From contig CP136068.1 of assembly GCA_032622095.1 (NCBI GenBank), positions 117,353,509 through 117,417,508 on the forward strand: a stretch of 64,000 bases of DNA, in the 5' to 3' direction. The DNA comes from Siphonodentalium dalli (taxonomy: Eukaryota; Mollusca; Scaphopoda; Gadilida; Siphonodentaliidae). Shown here piece by piece: positions 33,262 to 44,029 of the stretch. The stretch's first letter is position 1; each line of letters opens with the position of its first letter. The notes beneath the pieces were generated by a model. It saw only the letters and a list, made by a program, of their open reading frames with translations. It did no database searches and was not told where the DNA came from. Both the position numbers and the translations under genes were made by a program.

Positions 33262-36200
33262 GGCCGGATTCGTCATCTCCGGTTTAGACCTCCGAGTTTA
33301 AACCTACATTGGCGGTCCAGCCAAACCGGGTCTAAGTGGGCGTTTTTGTCGTTCAGTTGCCAGCTAATTTGGTGATATGATTATGCAATCAAATGACTAT
33401 CTTACAAATCGGACCAAAAGATAGGCCGATATAATGGTTATTGAGAAGTCACAAATTATCGTGACCGCGTGCACGCTCAATGGATTTATTCATTGCGAAA
33501 TAATTATCGCTCATCGACTATTAATCCGATCTCATTCTGTGTTTAAATCAATTTAACAAAGGGCATGTTTCTCAACACGAGTTTCACGCTCTGTTCATCA
33601 CTTTGTTTATGATAGATTTATGCAAGATGCTTCACCCGCAAAGACAAAATTTTGTATATTTATATGTATATCTGAATATATTAAAGGGTATATGAGCTGT
33701 CCAGCTGTACATGTATGTCCGTTTATCTGTTCGCAACAGTTACTGTTTGCCAATACCCCTGGACCGATTTCAATTAAATTAGGTGTGGTGATTCGTGTGG
33801 TATAACGGCGTTAGGTTTAACAAAATTTGATTTAAAAATAAGAAAAAATATAATTTAAAAAAAATGAAAAAATTGTTAAATTGAGTAAGGAGTTGAATCT
33901 AAAAGGAAACAAAATTAAAAATTTAGATTAACATTTGTTTGTTTTAAATTTATTAAGTTTTTTTTCAATTAAAATGTTCAAATGATCAAAATGTGCGCAA
34001 AGCCCCTCTGGCGTTGAATAAAGTCTCCATAATCGAGTCAATCCTGGACCAAGAGGCCAGTCAAGCAAAGGCAATTTGCTTATGAGTGCACACCATAAGC
34101 GGCATCTGAACTGTTGGAAGTGGGCAACCATGCAGAGGGACAGCTTTTAATAAAGAAATATATTACATGCGTTGATTTTTTTTTCAATTGCATAAATTTC
34201 CCGTCATGCAGAAAATCAAAAAGGTTCCCAGGTTTTGAACTGGTAGAATATTATGGGAATTTATGAGCGTAGCCAGAGTAGAGTTTTGTGGCATGATCTA
34301 CATCAAAATAAGTTATAAAATTTTACGCATATAGCAATATCAGTTTAGGATTGCAAACTATGTGTATAGCATATCTGGTCACGCAGTAGCATCGTTTTGG
34401 TGTCAAAATTAAAACGTTGAACCCTTCAAATGAATTCGTAGAAAACACCAGTAATTGTGATTGCCACAAGCCAAACAAAAAAACAAAAAGATAGTTGTAA
34501 AAATCATATATTTAGGAACATGTCCATATCTGAGCAAATCAACTGTGACATGATAACACCTATACTATGGATTTCCAATAGCCGTGTTTGAACACGTGGA
34601 CAGCATTAATCGGTAATTTCCTAATCTTGTAAAGCTAGACTTGTGTTCTATAGTACTCGAGCAATTGTGTTCTTGTAAATTCCTTGCATTGGATATTGGA
34701 ATTTAACAATATGCGATTACCCTTTTTCACACCATACATCATTGTGAACTGACTTATATACTATTCTGGGAGAGCCATTCTGTAACTGGGATTCATTTCA
34801 GCGGCAAGCTGCTCGGTTTTTGTGGTGTTTGGAGTGTCCCAACGCTTCAACTTTTTGCTATTCTATAGTACTCGAATTGTCTAACTTGGGGAAAAACAAG
34901 AAACTCGCTTGACGGGCTGATAAATTACCAACTTAGGGAGTTCCATAGTACAAAAATAACACAAATCGGGTAGAACACGGTGTTAACATTACAAGTATAC
35001 GAGGCTGAATTAGTGGTTGTCACCGCAATGAAACGCGTGTGAATGTCGATATGTCGGATTATCGCTTTGTGTATTGCGCACTCATGCATTAACCCTTTCT
35101 CGACGTGGGAAGTTTCACCGGGTCAATAAAATCGTAGTCATATTGGGATGATGGGTTCAAATTACGCATGGGTGTAGATAGATATATTTTGAGGTGGGGT
35201 TCATAAACATAGACAAATTGGCTTTGATAAATAAGGGATTCCACATAAATTATGTTGTGACGGGGGCGATTCTCAGAAAAATACTCAACAATTGGGAATG
35301 TCATGCAGCGACGTTCAATGGGTGTTGGCGCATCACAATAATCTTCGTCCCAAAGTTAGTGATGATTGATTTATGGGGGTAAATGGCAATTAATTGAGAA
35401 GTTTTGATCGGTTGGAATTGTTGGTTTGGGGATTTCTAACAGTTGGAAATCTTGAGTAACCATTGCAGAATTTCAACCGAATGGGGTGCAAATATAGTTT
35501 TCTGGTTCAGGGAGGAGATGCACTCGGGCAGCAGAGACATTATACGTGAATGTTACCGCGATTCCATGGTAGAAAATGTCACTGAATTTAAAAATTAAGA
35601 TAGAGAATAGGTTATAATCATTACAATGACTACATTTTCCAGCTAATGTAACTGCAAATTATAATTTATACCACAAGTATGATGTTTTCCTACATTCAGT
35701 GTAATTTTGGTTGTTAAATCTAAGTTTCTACTTAAACAAAAAGTTATACGGACCCTTTGGAAAATATACTTGAAATATATATTTTCACACTTTTAACTTG
35801 GAAATATTTGTATCAGTCTATTATCTCCGGCAATTCAGTTTGTTTTCAATTACATTGTACATGTATCGAAATCGTACTTATACGACAACCAGTTAAAATT
35901 TCCCTGATCAATCTGACAATATAATCACCATATGTAGGTTTTTCTGTCGATGGGGTTTATTTGTGATCACTCTATCCGTCTCTATCCCTTTGTGTTCGTA
36001 CATACATCGTTAAATATATTTGACCATGAACCATGTAAATACAAGGACAGTCCTGAAAAGCTATATATTGTCTTCTATGATGTAGGTCAATAAAACATCT
36101 ATCTCTTATAAAGATCGTTTTGTACTCGTGTTCAGCGTAAAATGTTGTAAGCGTTTGTGTATTTTCGCGATGCTTGTGCCATTGGGATTATGGTGCACGC

Positions 36201-37053
36201 AAGTAGTTTTCATGTTCCCCATTGCCTATCATAACATTGACTTTATACATCCACTAAACCACTCGCCAAATGACTCAAATATATATAGGCATTACTATAT
36301 CCATTCATGTATAATATTAGAGTAAGTTCCCTTTACCCATTAACAAGCGTTCGCCCCCACGCGTAGGAAACGAAGATCCATAGTACTGGATTTTGTCTGT
36401 TCTTGTAAATGACGGGGAGTCGCACACACTTGTAAATTATCGTATCCATAGTATTCGACAGTTTGACCACGTCTTCAAACACGGTTATTGGAAATCTATA
36501 GTATAGGCCCCAGTCGGCAGTCGCCACCTAGACACGCCCTAACTCGAGATTATTTACAGCTCCACCCTTTGACTGATTGTTTGACAATTCTAAACCGCGA
36601 TGAAGAAAAGACGGATTCGTGATCTCAAGTTTAGCCTCGATAAAGCTGGTTTAGCTGGACCGCCGAATTAGATGGTTTAGTTGCCGGTTTAAGCTTATAA
36701 AACGCAAAAACAATATTGAAATTGACAAAACTGATCCCCATACGCTTTATATGTATGACTGCGTCTCGCTTATAAATTTCCAATCAAAATATGACCGATG
36801 TCGTAATTATTGATCTTCGCAATCAATAAAACGAGGCGGTCCGCGTTAGGAAAGTACGTTTAATTATCTCAACGATACAGAGGCACTACTGCTAAACCAC
36901 TGGTCTGGTCGGACTAGGTTAAAACCAGAGATGACGAATGCGTCACTTACACCTGCGGTATCGGGTTTAAACCACGGATTTTGCTGACTCACGGCGGTTT
37001 AAACCTAGAGGTTTACGTAGACCAGGTTTAAACCTGAGATGGCGAATCCGGCC
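33262..37053. mobile_element. nested inverted-repeat element with GGCCGGATTCG ends
   Basis: The left end GGCCGGATTCGTCATCTCCG mirrors the right end GAGATGGCGAATCCGGCC. Both are followed inward by several GGTTTAAACC/TTTAAACC boxes and phrases like GGTCCAGC. More of these boxes at 36590-36720 and 36900-37000 suggest internal duplication of the right end. The same terminus occurs alone at 11400-11633. No transposase frame or clear target duplication is visible. It is contained wholly within the hAT-type element. Confidence 0.7.
34561..36512. mobile_element. third-level nested element with CCTATACTAT ends
   Basis: CTATACTATGGATTTCCAAT then GCCGTGTTTGAACACGTGG at 34561 is mirrored near 36465-36508 by CACGTCTTCAAACACGGTTA and ATAGTATAGG (about 40 bp, few mismatches). 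Words TATAGTACTCGA and CATAGTACTGG recur inside both arms. A related, inverted block lies at 53059-53140. No coding capacity was found. Confidence 0.5.
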
Positions 37054-37706
37054 TTTAAGTTTAACAATTATGTTGACAGTCTGAATGAAAGCAGTCGCTA
37101 ATTGATTCCCGGCTTATGCCATAGCGGTTGTAATTGTATCGCGTACAGTGAATGGGATTCCTACTTCTACTCGATAAAAACACACTTCCATTGTATTGCT
37201 TTCACATCGCCAAACATTAGTGAAACAAAGAAAGGACACATATCCTATATCAGACTTTGCATAAACACTATATTGTATACCCGTGTCGATTGTGGAGTGT
37301 GAGTGGGCCTTCTCGTAGCAACATTTAATCAAAGATAAACGGTGAAACAGACTTTTTGTTCCACATTTAAACTTATTAATGAAAATTGCAGTTGAAGGCC
37401 CTCCAATGTTAGACTTTAATTTTGGTAAATCATTTACTAAATGGGCAGATGTAAAATATTTAGTTTGGTTATTAATATTGTTGTTTATATTGTTGCTGTT
37501 TTACACACAAAAACCTGTTATATATATTAGAATAAATAATTGAGTTAATTAGCTTGTGCTGTTCTTTGAATATGCTTAAATGAAAGTGGCTCCAAAAGAT
37601 ATGGGTTGAAAAAAAATGTGGCTCAAGTAAATGAAAAGTGGTTCAAAAACATTCACAAGTGGCGAAGGTGGTGGCTCAAGAAAAATTTGGGCCAGTGTGA
37701 ACACTG

Positions 37707-38292
37707 GGCCTCATAACTCGGCAATATGGAAACAACCAATTAATAACATATAATATGAGGTTATTTCATATTAAAATAAGCACTATGCGGGCTTTGTTTG
37801 AACGCCGCGTTTTACGCCCACGTGAGTGTATTTTTCTCAAATACGCTCTATATCGGCTTAACACGCGATATTTAAAATAAAATATTCAAAATCAATTAAT
37901 GTGCTCATTTTCACGAGAACAGGCTGGATAAACAGAGAAGGATAACCCACGAACAGAAATAGCAAAACACATTGGTTCATCATTTGAATGTCCTCCTGGT
38001 AGCAAAAAGCTGCACCACATTTCGTCCATATCCGCTATAAGCTGCAAGTTCTTCACTAAGTTCACAAGAATAAAAATTGCTGGAATAATTTTTAATTTAA
38101 TAAAACACACAATGGTATATCTATGTTACTATATTCATCCTGTGAAACAATTATTGCCATTGTTGCTAATTAATAAAATACTTATTAATTGGTTGTTTCC
38201 ACATTGACCGAGTTATGAGGCCTCGGTCTGCCGTATTAGCCTTCGGCCTGCGGCCTCATAACTCGGCCAATATGGAAACAACCAATTAATAA
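37707..38292 (+). repeat. duplicated segment, second portion
   Basis: The stretch from CATAACTCGGCAATATGG to CATATCCGCTATAAGCTGCA (37712-38045) is repeated at 38262-39592, where it is split by the 993-bp insertion. Order across the region is copy 1 (32898-33119 plus 37707-38040) and copy 2 (38040-39592), a tandem duplication later invaded by two transposons. Confidence 0.8.
38182..38292. repeat. hairpin with GCCTTCGGC tip
   Basis: TTATTAATTGGTTGTTTCCA then CCGAGTTATGAGGCC pairs with GGCCTCATAACTCGG and TGGAAACAACCAATTAATAA. Within the loop, GCCTTCGGC (38239-38247) forms a small stem around TTCG. An older copy with the same outer sequence is split between 33045-33119 and 37707-37752. Confidence 0.75.
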
Positions 38293-38451
38293 CATATAAT
38301 ATGAGGTTATTTCATATTAAAATAAGCACTATACGGGCTTTGCTTGAACGCCGCGTTTTACGCCCACATGAGTGTATTTTTCTCAAATACGCTCTATATC
38401 GGCTTAACACGCGATATTTAAAATAAAATATTCAAAATTCAAAATCAATTA

Positions 38452-39444
38452 GGCCAAACTTTTTTATTTTTCTGCTTTACGGATTTTTTTAACCTTGTTT
38501 TGGTAGGGTCGGTCGGAAAAAAAATAAAAATAAAAATGCTCGAATAATTTTTTTTTTTTTGGACATTCGCTAAGGTTGTAACTGTGTCTTTATAATTCTC
38601 TGTCAGTCATTTATAGAGAACACTTTTCGGATGTATATCACAAAATTCAAATCCAGTACTATTATTTGAAACATAGCTCAGATTATTGAATAATATTGAA
38701 AAAATCCAGAAATAAAGGGTTTGTTTTTGTTCAACATTTTAATTATTGAATAAATGGACTCCCCCATTCAGTTATAATGTATACATTGAAATAGTCCATT
38801 ATTCATCTGGATGGATGTCATGGAAAAATAAGTAGCCGACAGATAATATATTTGCAGAAGGATTCCTATTAGTTGGTGGGAAATTTTCACATAATAAGTT
38901 TAGAACTTGTTGAACTTATTATCTGAACCTTTCCTGAGGAATCTACTTGTCTGGTCAATGAGTATTTAGTATAGAGAGGTTAATAAACACATGGGAATGG
39001 TGAGATTAGTGGTACCGGTAGTGATAAATAGTGAATGTGCAACTTGAGCAAACCCACATACTCTTCAGTCTTCAGTCATAAAGATCACCGTAAATTCCCA
39101 GGAATACAAAATGTATTCTAAAGGCCATTTAAAGTTTTAAAGAGATGTCAAGATTTATAGAAAGCAAACAGGTATCTTGGTGGCCAACACATATAAACTC
39201 AAGCTGACTTCTCAGTTTTCATGGATGTAGTTAAAAGTAATTAAAGCCAGAGATATCTATAGTTGGCGTGTCCTATGCATCTTTAATCAGTGAAATGTGG
39301 TTAGATAATTTGTTACTGATAAGCAGAAACAGCTGTCAGCTGTGAAAATAAAAATAAAAATTATATTTGATTTTTATATCCTTGTCGGGCCATATAAAAC
39401 AGGGTCGGCGGATCCGTAAAGCAGGAAAATAAAAAAGTTTGGCC
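38452..39444. mobile_element. 993-bp PIF/Harbinger-like non-autonomous element
   Basis: The ends are perfect inverted repeats of about 33 bp, beginning GGCCAAACTTTTTTATTTT and ending AAATAAAAAAGTTTGGCC. They are flanked by the 3-bp duplication TTA (38449-38451, 39445-39447). The sister copy at 37891-37900 (ATCAATTAAT) has a single TTA, an exact empty site. A 3-bp TWA duplication with GG-initial ends is characteristic of PIF/Harbinger. The interior has no transposase frame, so this is a MITE-like derivative. Perfect ends argue for a recent insertion, after the segment duplication. Confidence 0.88.
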
Positions 39445-39592
39445 TTAATGTGCTCATTTTCACGAGAACAGTCTGGATAAACAGAGAAGGATAACACACG
39501 AACAGAAATAGCAAAACACATTGGTTCATCATTTGAGTGTCCTCTTGGTAGCAAAAAGCTGCACCACATTTTGTCCATATCCGCTATAAGCT
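39445..39592 (+). repeat. remainder of duplicated segment, copy 2
   Basis: AATGTGCTCATTTTCACGAG through TCCATATCCGCTATAAGCT continues copy 2 beyond the insertion and matches 37898-38042 with a few substitutions. The similarity ends at about 39592, marking the duplication breakpoint. Confidence 0.8.
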
Positions 39593-39899
39593 ATTATATG
39601 GCTGATTTGTGGACGGACATAAAACATATTCAGATAAACACAGAGGGATACTGGGATAACTCCACAACATAGACGATACCAACGTCATTGGGCCCTTTGA
39701 AAATACACACGACGGCGAATTACACCAAATATATTCGAGATCCGATATTCCGTGGCTGAGATATATGGTTGACGGGCAGAGAACTTTAATTTTCAGATAC
39801 AAACGATTCCACAGCAAGTCCCATAACATTTAGTTATCGGGAATGCGTATACTCAAAACCAAGTTGCGGTGTTACAGAGAAAAGTCAGTTCGAGCTATC

Positions 39900-40605
39900 A
39901 ATAATAAACGCAATAACAGTCACACCGGTCCCTTACTTAAAATAATAACAGTCATACCGAACCCTTATTTAAACTAATACAGTCACACCAAACCCCTATT
40001 TAAACTAATACCAATAATAAACGCAATAACAGTCACACCGAACCTTTATTTAAACTAATAACATTATTAAACGCAATAATAGTCATACCGAACCCTTATT
40101 TAAACTAATACCAATATAAACGCAATAACAGTCACACCGAACCTTTATTTAAACTAATAACATTATTAAACGCAATAATAGTCATACCGAACCCTTATTT
40201 CAACTAATAACAATAATAAACGCAATAACAGTCACACCGAACCCTTATTTAAACTAATAACATTATTAAACGCAATAATAGTCATACCGAACCCTTATTT
40301 CAACTAATACCAATAATAAACGCAATAACAGTCACACCGAACCTTTATTTAAACTAATAACATTATTAAACGCAATAATAGTCATACCGAACCCTTATTT
40401 CAACTAATAACAATAATAAACGCAATAACAGTCACACCGAACCTTTATTTAACAATAATAAACAAATAATAGTCACACCGAACCCTTATTTAAACGAATA
40501 ACATTAATAAACTTCTAACGGTTACATCGAACCTTTATTTAAACTAATAACAATAATAAACGCAATAACAGTCACACGGAACCCTTATTTAAACTAATAA
40601 CATTT
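39900..40605. repeat. 50-bp minisatellite, about 14 units, alternating variants
   Basis: The unit contains CGCAATAACAGTCACACCGA then ACCTTTATTTAAACTAATAA. A second variant has AATAGTCATACCGAACCC and ATTATTAAA in place of AATAATAAA. The two alternate over much of the array, so the effective period is 100 bp (CGCAATA at 40321, 40371, 40421). Edge units are shorter and irregular. Confidence 0.85.
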
Positions 40606-41286
40606 TGAAAGATGTGTGCAGGTAACGGATATGTCTCTGTATGTATGATTGGACATGTGCAAACGGTCACACGTGATTTATTAATAGTTTTCGAATAAAT
40701 ATAAATCACAGTATGAATACCACATGTAGGTCATCGGGTAAAATGCAGGAAATACGAGGTCACATTACAAGATTCAGAATTGCATTCTATAACGAAAGAT
40801 CCATGTAGGAACATCAAAATTATCGTAGAACAGAACATATACTAATACATAATATAACAATAATAATAACAACGAGAACTAGTTGTGTGTATAATGGGGA
40901 GTAACTCTAATAATGCCTCGCTGGGTAGTTCCAATAATTATGTACTGGTTGCATTAGTATAGTGTGACATTCTAAATGAGTTATCGTTAAAGTTAGTTGG
41001 TGTTACAGTATTGAAGAAAGTTACACTATGGTTGTCATACCCTATACATGACGCTAGATACTTAGAGCCATATCCGTTTACTAAACCTATAAATACCAAA
41101 TATCTTTTATGTGGCACTTCCTGTTCTCATCATGTTATTTTATAAACTGGAATGTATTTAAAAAATAAAGTAAATTTTCTAAAAGTTTGGTCCCCTGAAT
41201 ATATAATTAAGTTTATACCATGATCATGTATTCTACTGTACTATTAACGGTCATGGTAAAAACAAGTTGCTAATCGCCATTATGTG
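40606..41286. other. AT-rich DNA, no supported features
   Basis: No frame, array or inverted ends recognised. Confidence 0.3.
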
Positions 41287-41294
41287 TATAAAGG

Positions 41295-41769
41295 CCCACT
41301 ATGCAGGGGGAGTCGGAAAAAAATTGCAGGCACGTATGCTGATTTTTGACTTTCGACCCTTGTTGGGACCCACCCACCCCGGCGTTTAACTTTTTCGGCT
41401 GTTTTTCGACCATTTTTTGACACCCACCCCCCCATTTTAACACCAAAACAGAGATTTGCGGGGAAAAATTAACTGTAAACAGCTGTATATGAATTTATGT
41501 GCATACTATTAATCATGGATGTTAAAATTGACATGTAAATAGGAACAAGTAGTTTTGGGGTCATACGGCCAGCAGCCATCTTGGATTTCAAAATTCAATC
41601 CATTAGCATGTGTTTTAAGCCAAACTCATTGCAAAAACAGTCAATAAGACTTGCAGGAAAAATAATTTGAGTTGCGGAAAAAATTGTTTGTTGGTCCTAT
41701 CGACTGCCCACCTACCCCGGCATACGTGCCCGGAAAAAACTGTTTTCCACCCCACCCCTGCACTATGGG
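41295..41769. mobile_element. 475-bp MITE with near-perfect 8-bp duplication
   Basis: The left end CCCACTATGCAGGGG and the reverse complement of the right end, CCCATAGTGCAGGGG, match closely. GGCACGTATGC recurs about 30-50 bp inside each end. The flanks are TATAAAGG (41287-41294) and TATAAACG (41770-41777), an 8-bp duplication with one change, pointing to hAT. The interior has C-rich ACCCACCC tracts and AAGATGGC-like words but no coding frame. Confidence 0.65.
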
Positions 41770-42127
41770 TATAAACGTTTCCCATGCGTTTTGAACGAGA
41801 GAATGATACACCAGCAGTAGGGGCTACAGTGTCGCGTTACAGTAACACTGGTATTAATCATTCCGTGGCAAAATATAGTTTGCTGTGACAGCTGTGATAT
41901 TATGTGACCAAAAATGTTATCATAGCTTTCAATAGCTTTGTATACACTTTTACAGTTCCGTCATGTTTCGTATCCCTTCGCCGGGTAATAGAACCAATGT
42001 ACTGAGTTGCCGCAGGGTCCACGGAGGGTTGAAGTGTTGACACATTTTCTCCATGTTTTAAGTTCTAACTGTCTAACACATGTATAATTCTTATCGGAAG
42101 GATAGTGATATAAACAACACACACGTA

Positions 42128-42216
42128 GTGTTTCTGAGTGATTACCAAGTTTACACCACTCGTGTGTTAAATCATCAATCCCACTCGTGGTGTAAATTTG
42201 GTATTCAGAAACATAT
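42128..42216. repeat. foldback hairpin
   Basis: GTTTCTGAGTGATTACCAAG then TTTACACCACTCGTG is mirrored by CTCGTGGTGTAAATTTGG then TATTCAGAAAC. A short TTAAATCATCAATC loop separates them. Confidence 0.65.
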
Positions 42217-42319
42217 TTGCCTGTATTATATATTATCCTACTGAATAATTATGATGAACCTAAAGTTGTATGAGTTGTGTAAATGTAAGAATGAGAAGTT
42301 CATCTAAAGTGAATAGTAG

Positions 42320-42465
42320 TAGAGGCATTCCTCTGGTACTCCCATCGACGTGGAAAGTCCATTACGTTTACTGAAAAACTACTCCTCCATGTGTAAAGAC
42401 CACTACATTTACTGAAAAACTACCACTCCGTGTGTAAAGACCACTACATTGACTGAACAACTTCC
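42320..42465. repeat. short tandem repeat, ~43-bp unit, three copies
   Basis: ACT(C)CTCC(A/G)TGTGTAAAGACC followed by ACTACATTTACTGAAAAACT occurs about three times with small changes. Confidence 0.6.
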
Positions 42466-42819
42466 CCACTCATTTACTGACAAAACATTCCTGATAATAA
42501 CATACAAAGTATTCAACCGAAGTAATCCTTTAAGAACCACTTTACAACATCCATTATTGACAATTATTCTGTGAACATTATGTGCAAAGCCAAGTTTTGT
42601 CCATATTCTGCAAATGATAGATTTAACATTATTTTAGAGACCGATTTTTTTTTAATGAAGACACTGTTACTATTAGACGACCCTCATTCATCAGTAAAAC
42701 ATATTCTTGCATTGCACAATATTTATTCGTAATGCCAGGTATAGATTTTGTTCAGACACGTTAGTTGAGTAGATTAAGTCAGATTGTCATGACAATTGTT
42801 AAAATTGTGACTAAAGCAT

Positions 42820-43970
42820 GAAACTTTGCACATATGTACGTATTTACATACTTATTGATATTAGATATGGAGCCGCGCTGAAATTGCACTTTAACCCCCT
42901 TTTAAGGGGTTTTCCGAATGTAAAGAGCGCTTCGTGATTATATAATTTATTAAAAGTCGCAATTAATCTTACCATGAAATATTAGGCATTTACAGTAAGT
43001 ATGACTCTGACAGATGAAATGCCACATTTTTTGGTAAAATTTGAACTCCCGTCCAAGATGGCCACCAAAATGGCAGCTGAAAGAGGAAATTTGACGTGTT
43101 TTCATTAATATCTTCTAGATCAGGTTCTGCTGTATGGAAACTGGTTCGGAAATGTGACTTTATTGTTTCGTGTTAAGTGATCATTGGAGCAATGAAATAT
43201 GCCACTCTTGTGATCCCAGTCCCTTCTGGTCCCTTAATAATTCGATGATACATAACTGTGTATGAAATTTCAGCAAAAATCACCGTTAGGATTCTAGTCA
43301 TATTTTAACAATAAATTGACAGAACTGTGCAAACTAAGTGAGGTATACAATTACTTATTAATATTTGAACTCAATGCAACAAAAATTGTCACTTTGTCTG
43401 AAAATGGCTGCCAAAATGGCGCCAAAACCTGGAAAATGATAAATATTCCCATATCATGCCATGTAATCGCATGCACGTCGTGATTGCCGAATACAATTGG
43501 CTATGCTGTCTTACATACATTTAATTCTAAGATTTATGATGCACATTGGTTAAGTGTTACTAATGCAACCACTTTTTCAAGTACATGGAACTATCTTTGG
43601 TATCAAGGATCTTTATTGTTTTTGATCTGTCTTAATAAATGCGTCGCACTAATGTGTTTTATACAAACTTACTCAAGATGGCTCCAAAATGGCAACCACA
43701 TTTGGTAAAAAAAATAAAATTGTTTTTACATATATCCCGAGCAGTATTATCTGTTCCCAAGAGTTAGCAAACAAACTGTAACTCACTTGTTTATTAGCCA
43801 TTACACAATCCACTGACTATTACATGTTTCTTCTCGTCCTGTACCTTCTGGGGCATTAGCAATTCATTTTTAAATGATGTACTGTAGTACGGAATTTTGC
43901 CAAAAATGTATTTGGGACTCTGGCCATATTTATGAACGGAAATGGGCAGAACGTCTGGACGGAACTGATT
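42820..43970. repeat. old repeat, left member of an inverted pair
   Basis: TATGAAATTTCAGCAAAAAT, then CAGAACTGTGCAAACTAAGT, then AAAATGGCTGCCAAAATGGC (43265-43430) is the diverged reverse complement of 49261-49450. A second diverged unit of the same repeat follows at about 43830-43965 (CCTTCTGGGGCATTAGCAAT, then ATTTATGAACGGAAATGGGC), so the left side is itself a degenerate tandem. Another fragment lies at 46625-46690. AAGATGGCC/CAAAATGGC words are frequent. Not coding. Confidence 0.6.
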
Positions 43971-44029
43971 GAAACCATATTATGTCGCCACTCTCGACGC
44001 TAATCATAAAATCAAAATGGCAGTCAGGG

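Larger units (their letters stand above)
33120..37706. mobile_element. 4.6-kb hAT-type element with 8-bp target duplication
   Basis: The left end CAATGTTCACGCTG and right end CAGTGTGAACACTG are inverted repeats (two mismatches). Both sides show the duplication GGCCTCAT (33112-33119 and 37707-37714). The uninterrupted sequence survives in the neighbouring copy at 38252-38265, confirming the insertion. GTGGCTCAA-type words cluster next to both ends (33170-33235, 37590-37685), as expected for hAT subterminal motifs. I find no transposase with a recognisable dimerisation domain in the 4.6 kb. Much of the interior is occupied by the nested element at 33262-37053. It is non-autonomous or decayed. 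Confidence 0.88.

Noticed and set aside
33620-37332. A transposase gene inside the 4.6-kb hAT-type element
   Set aside because: The longest frames are about 60-75 codons, without zinc finger, catalytic or dimerisation motifs.
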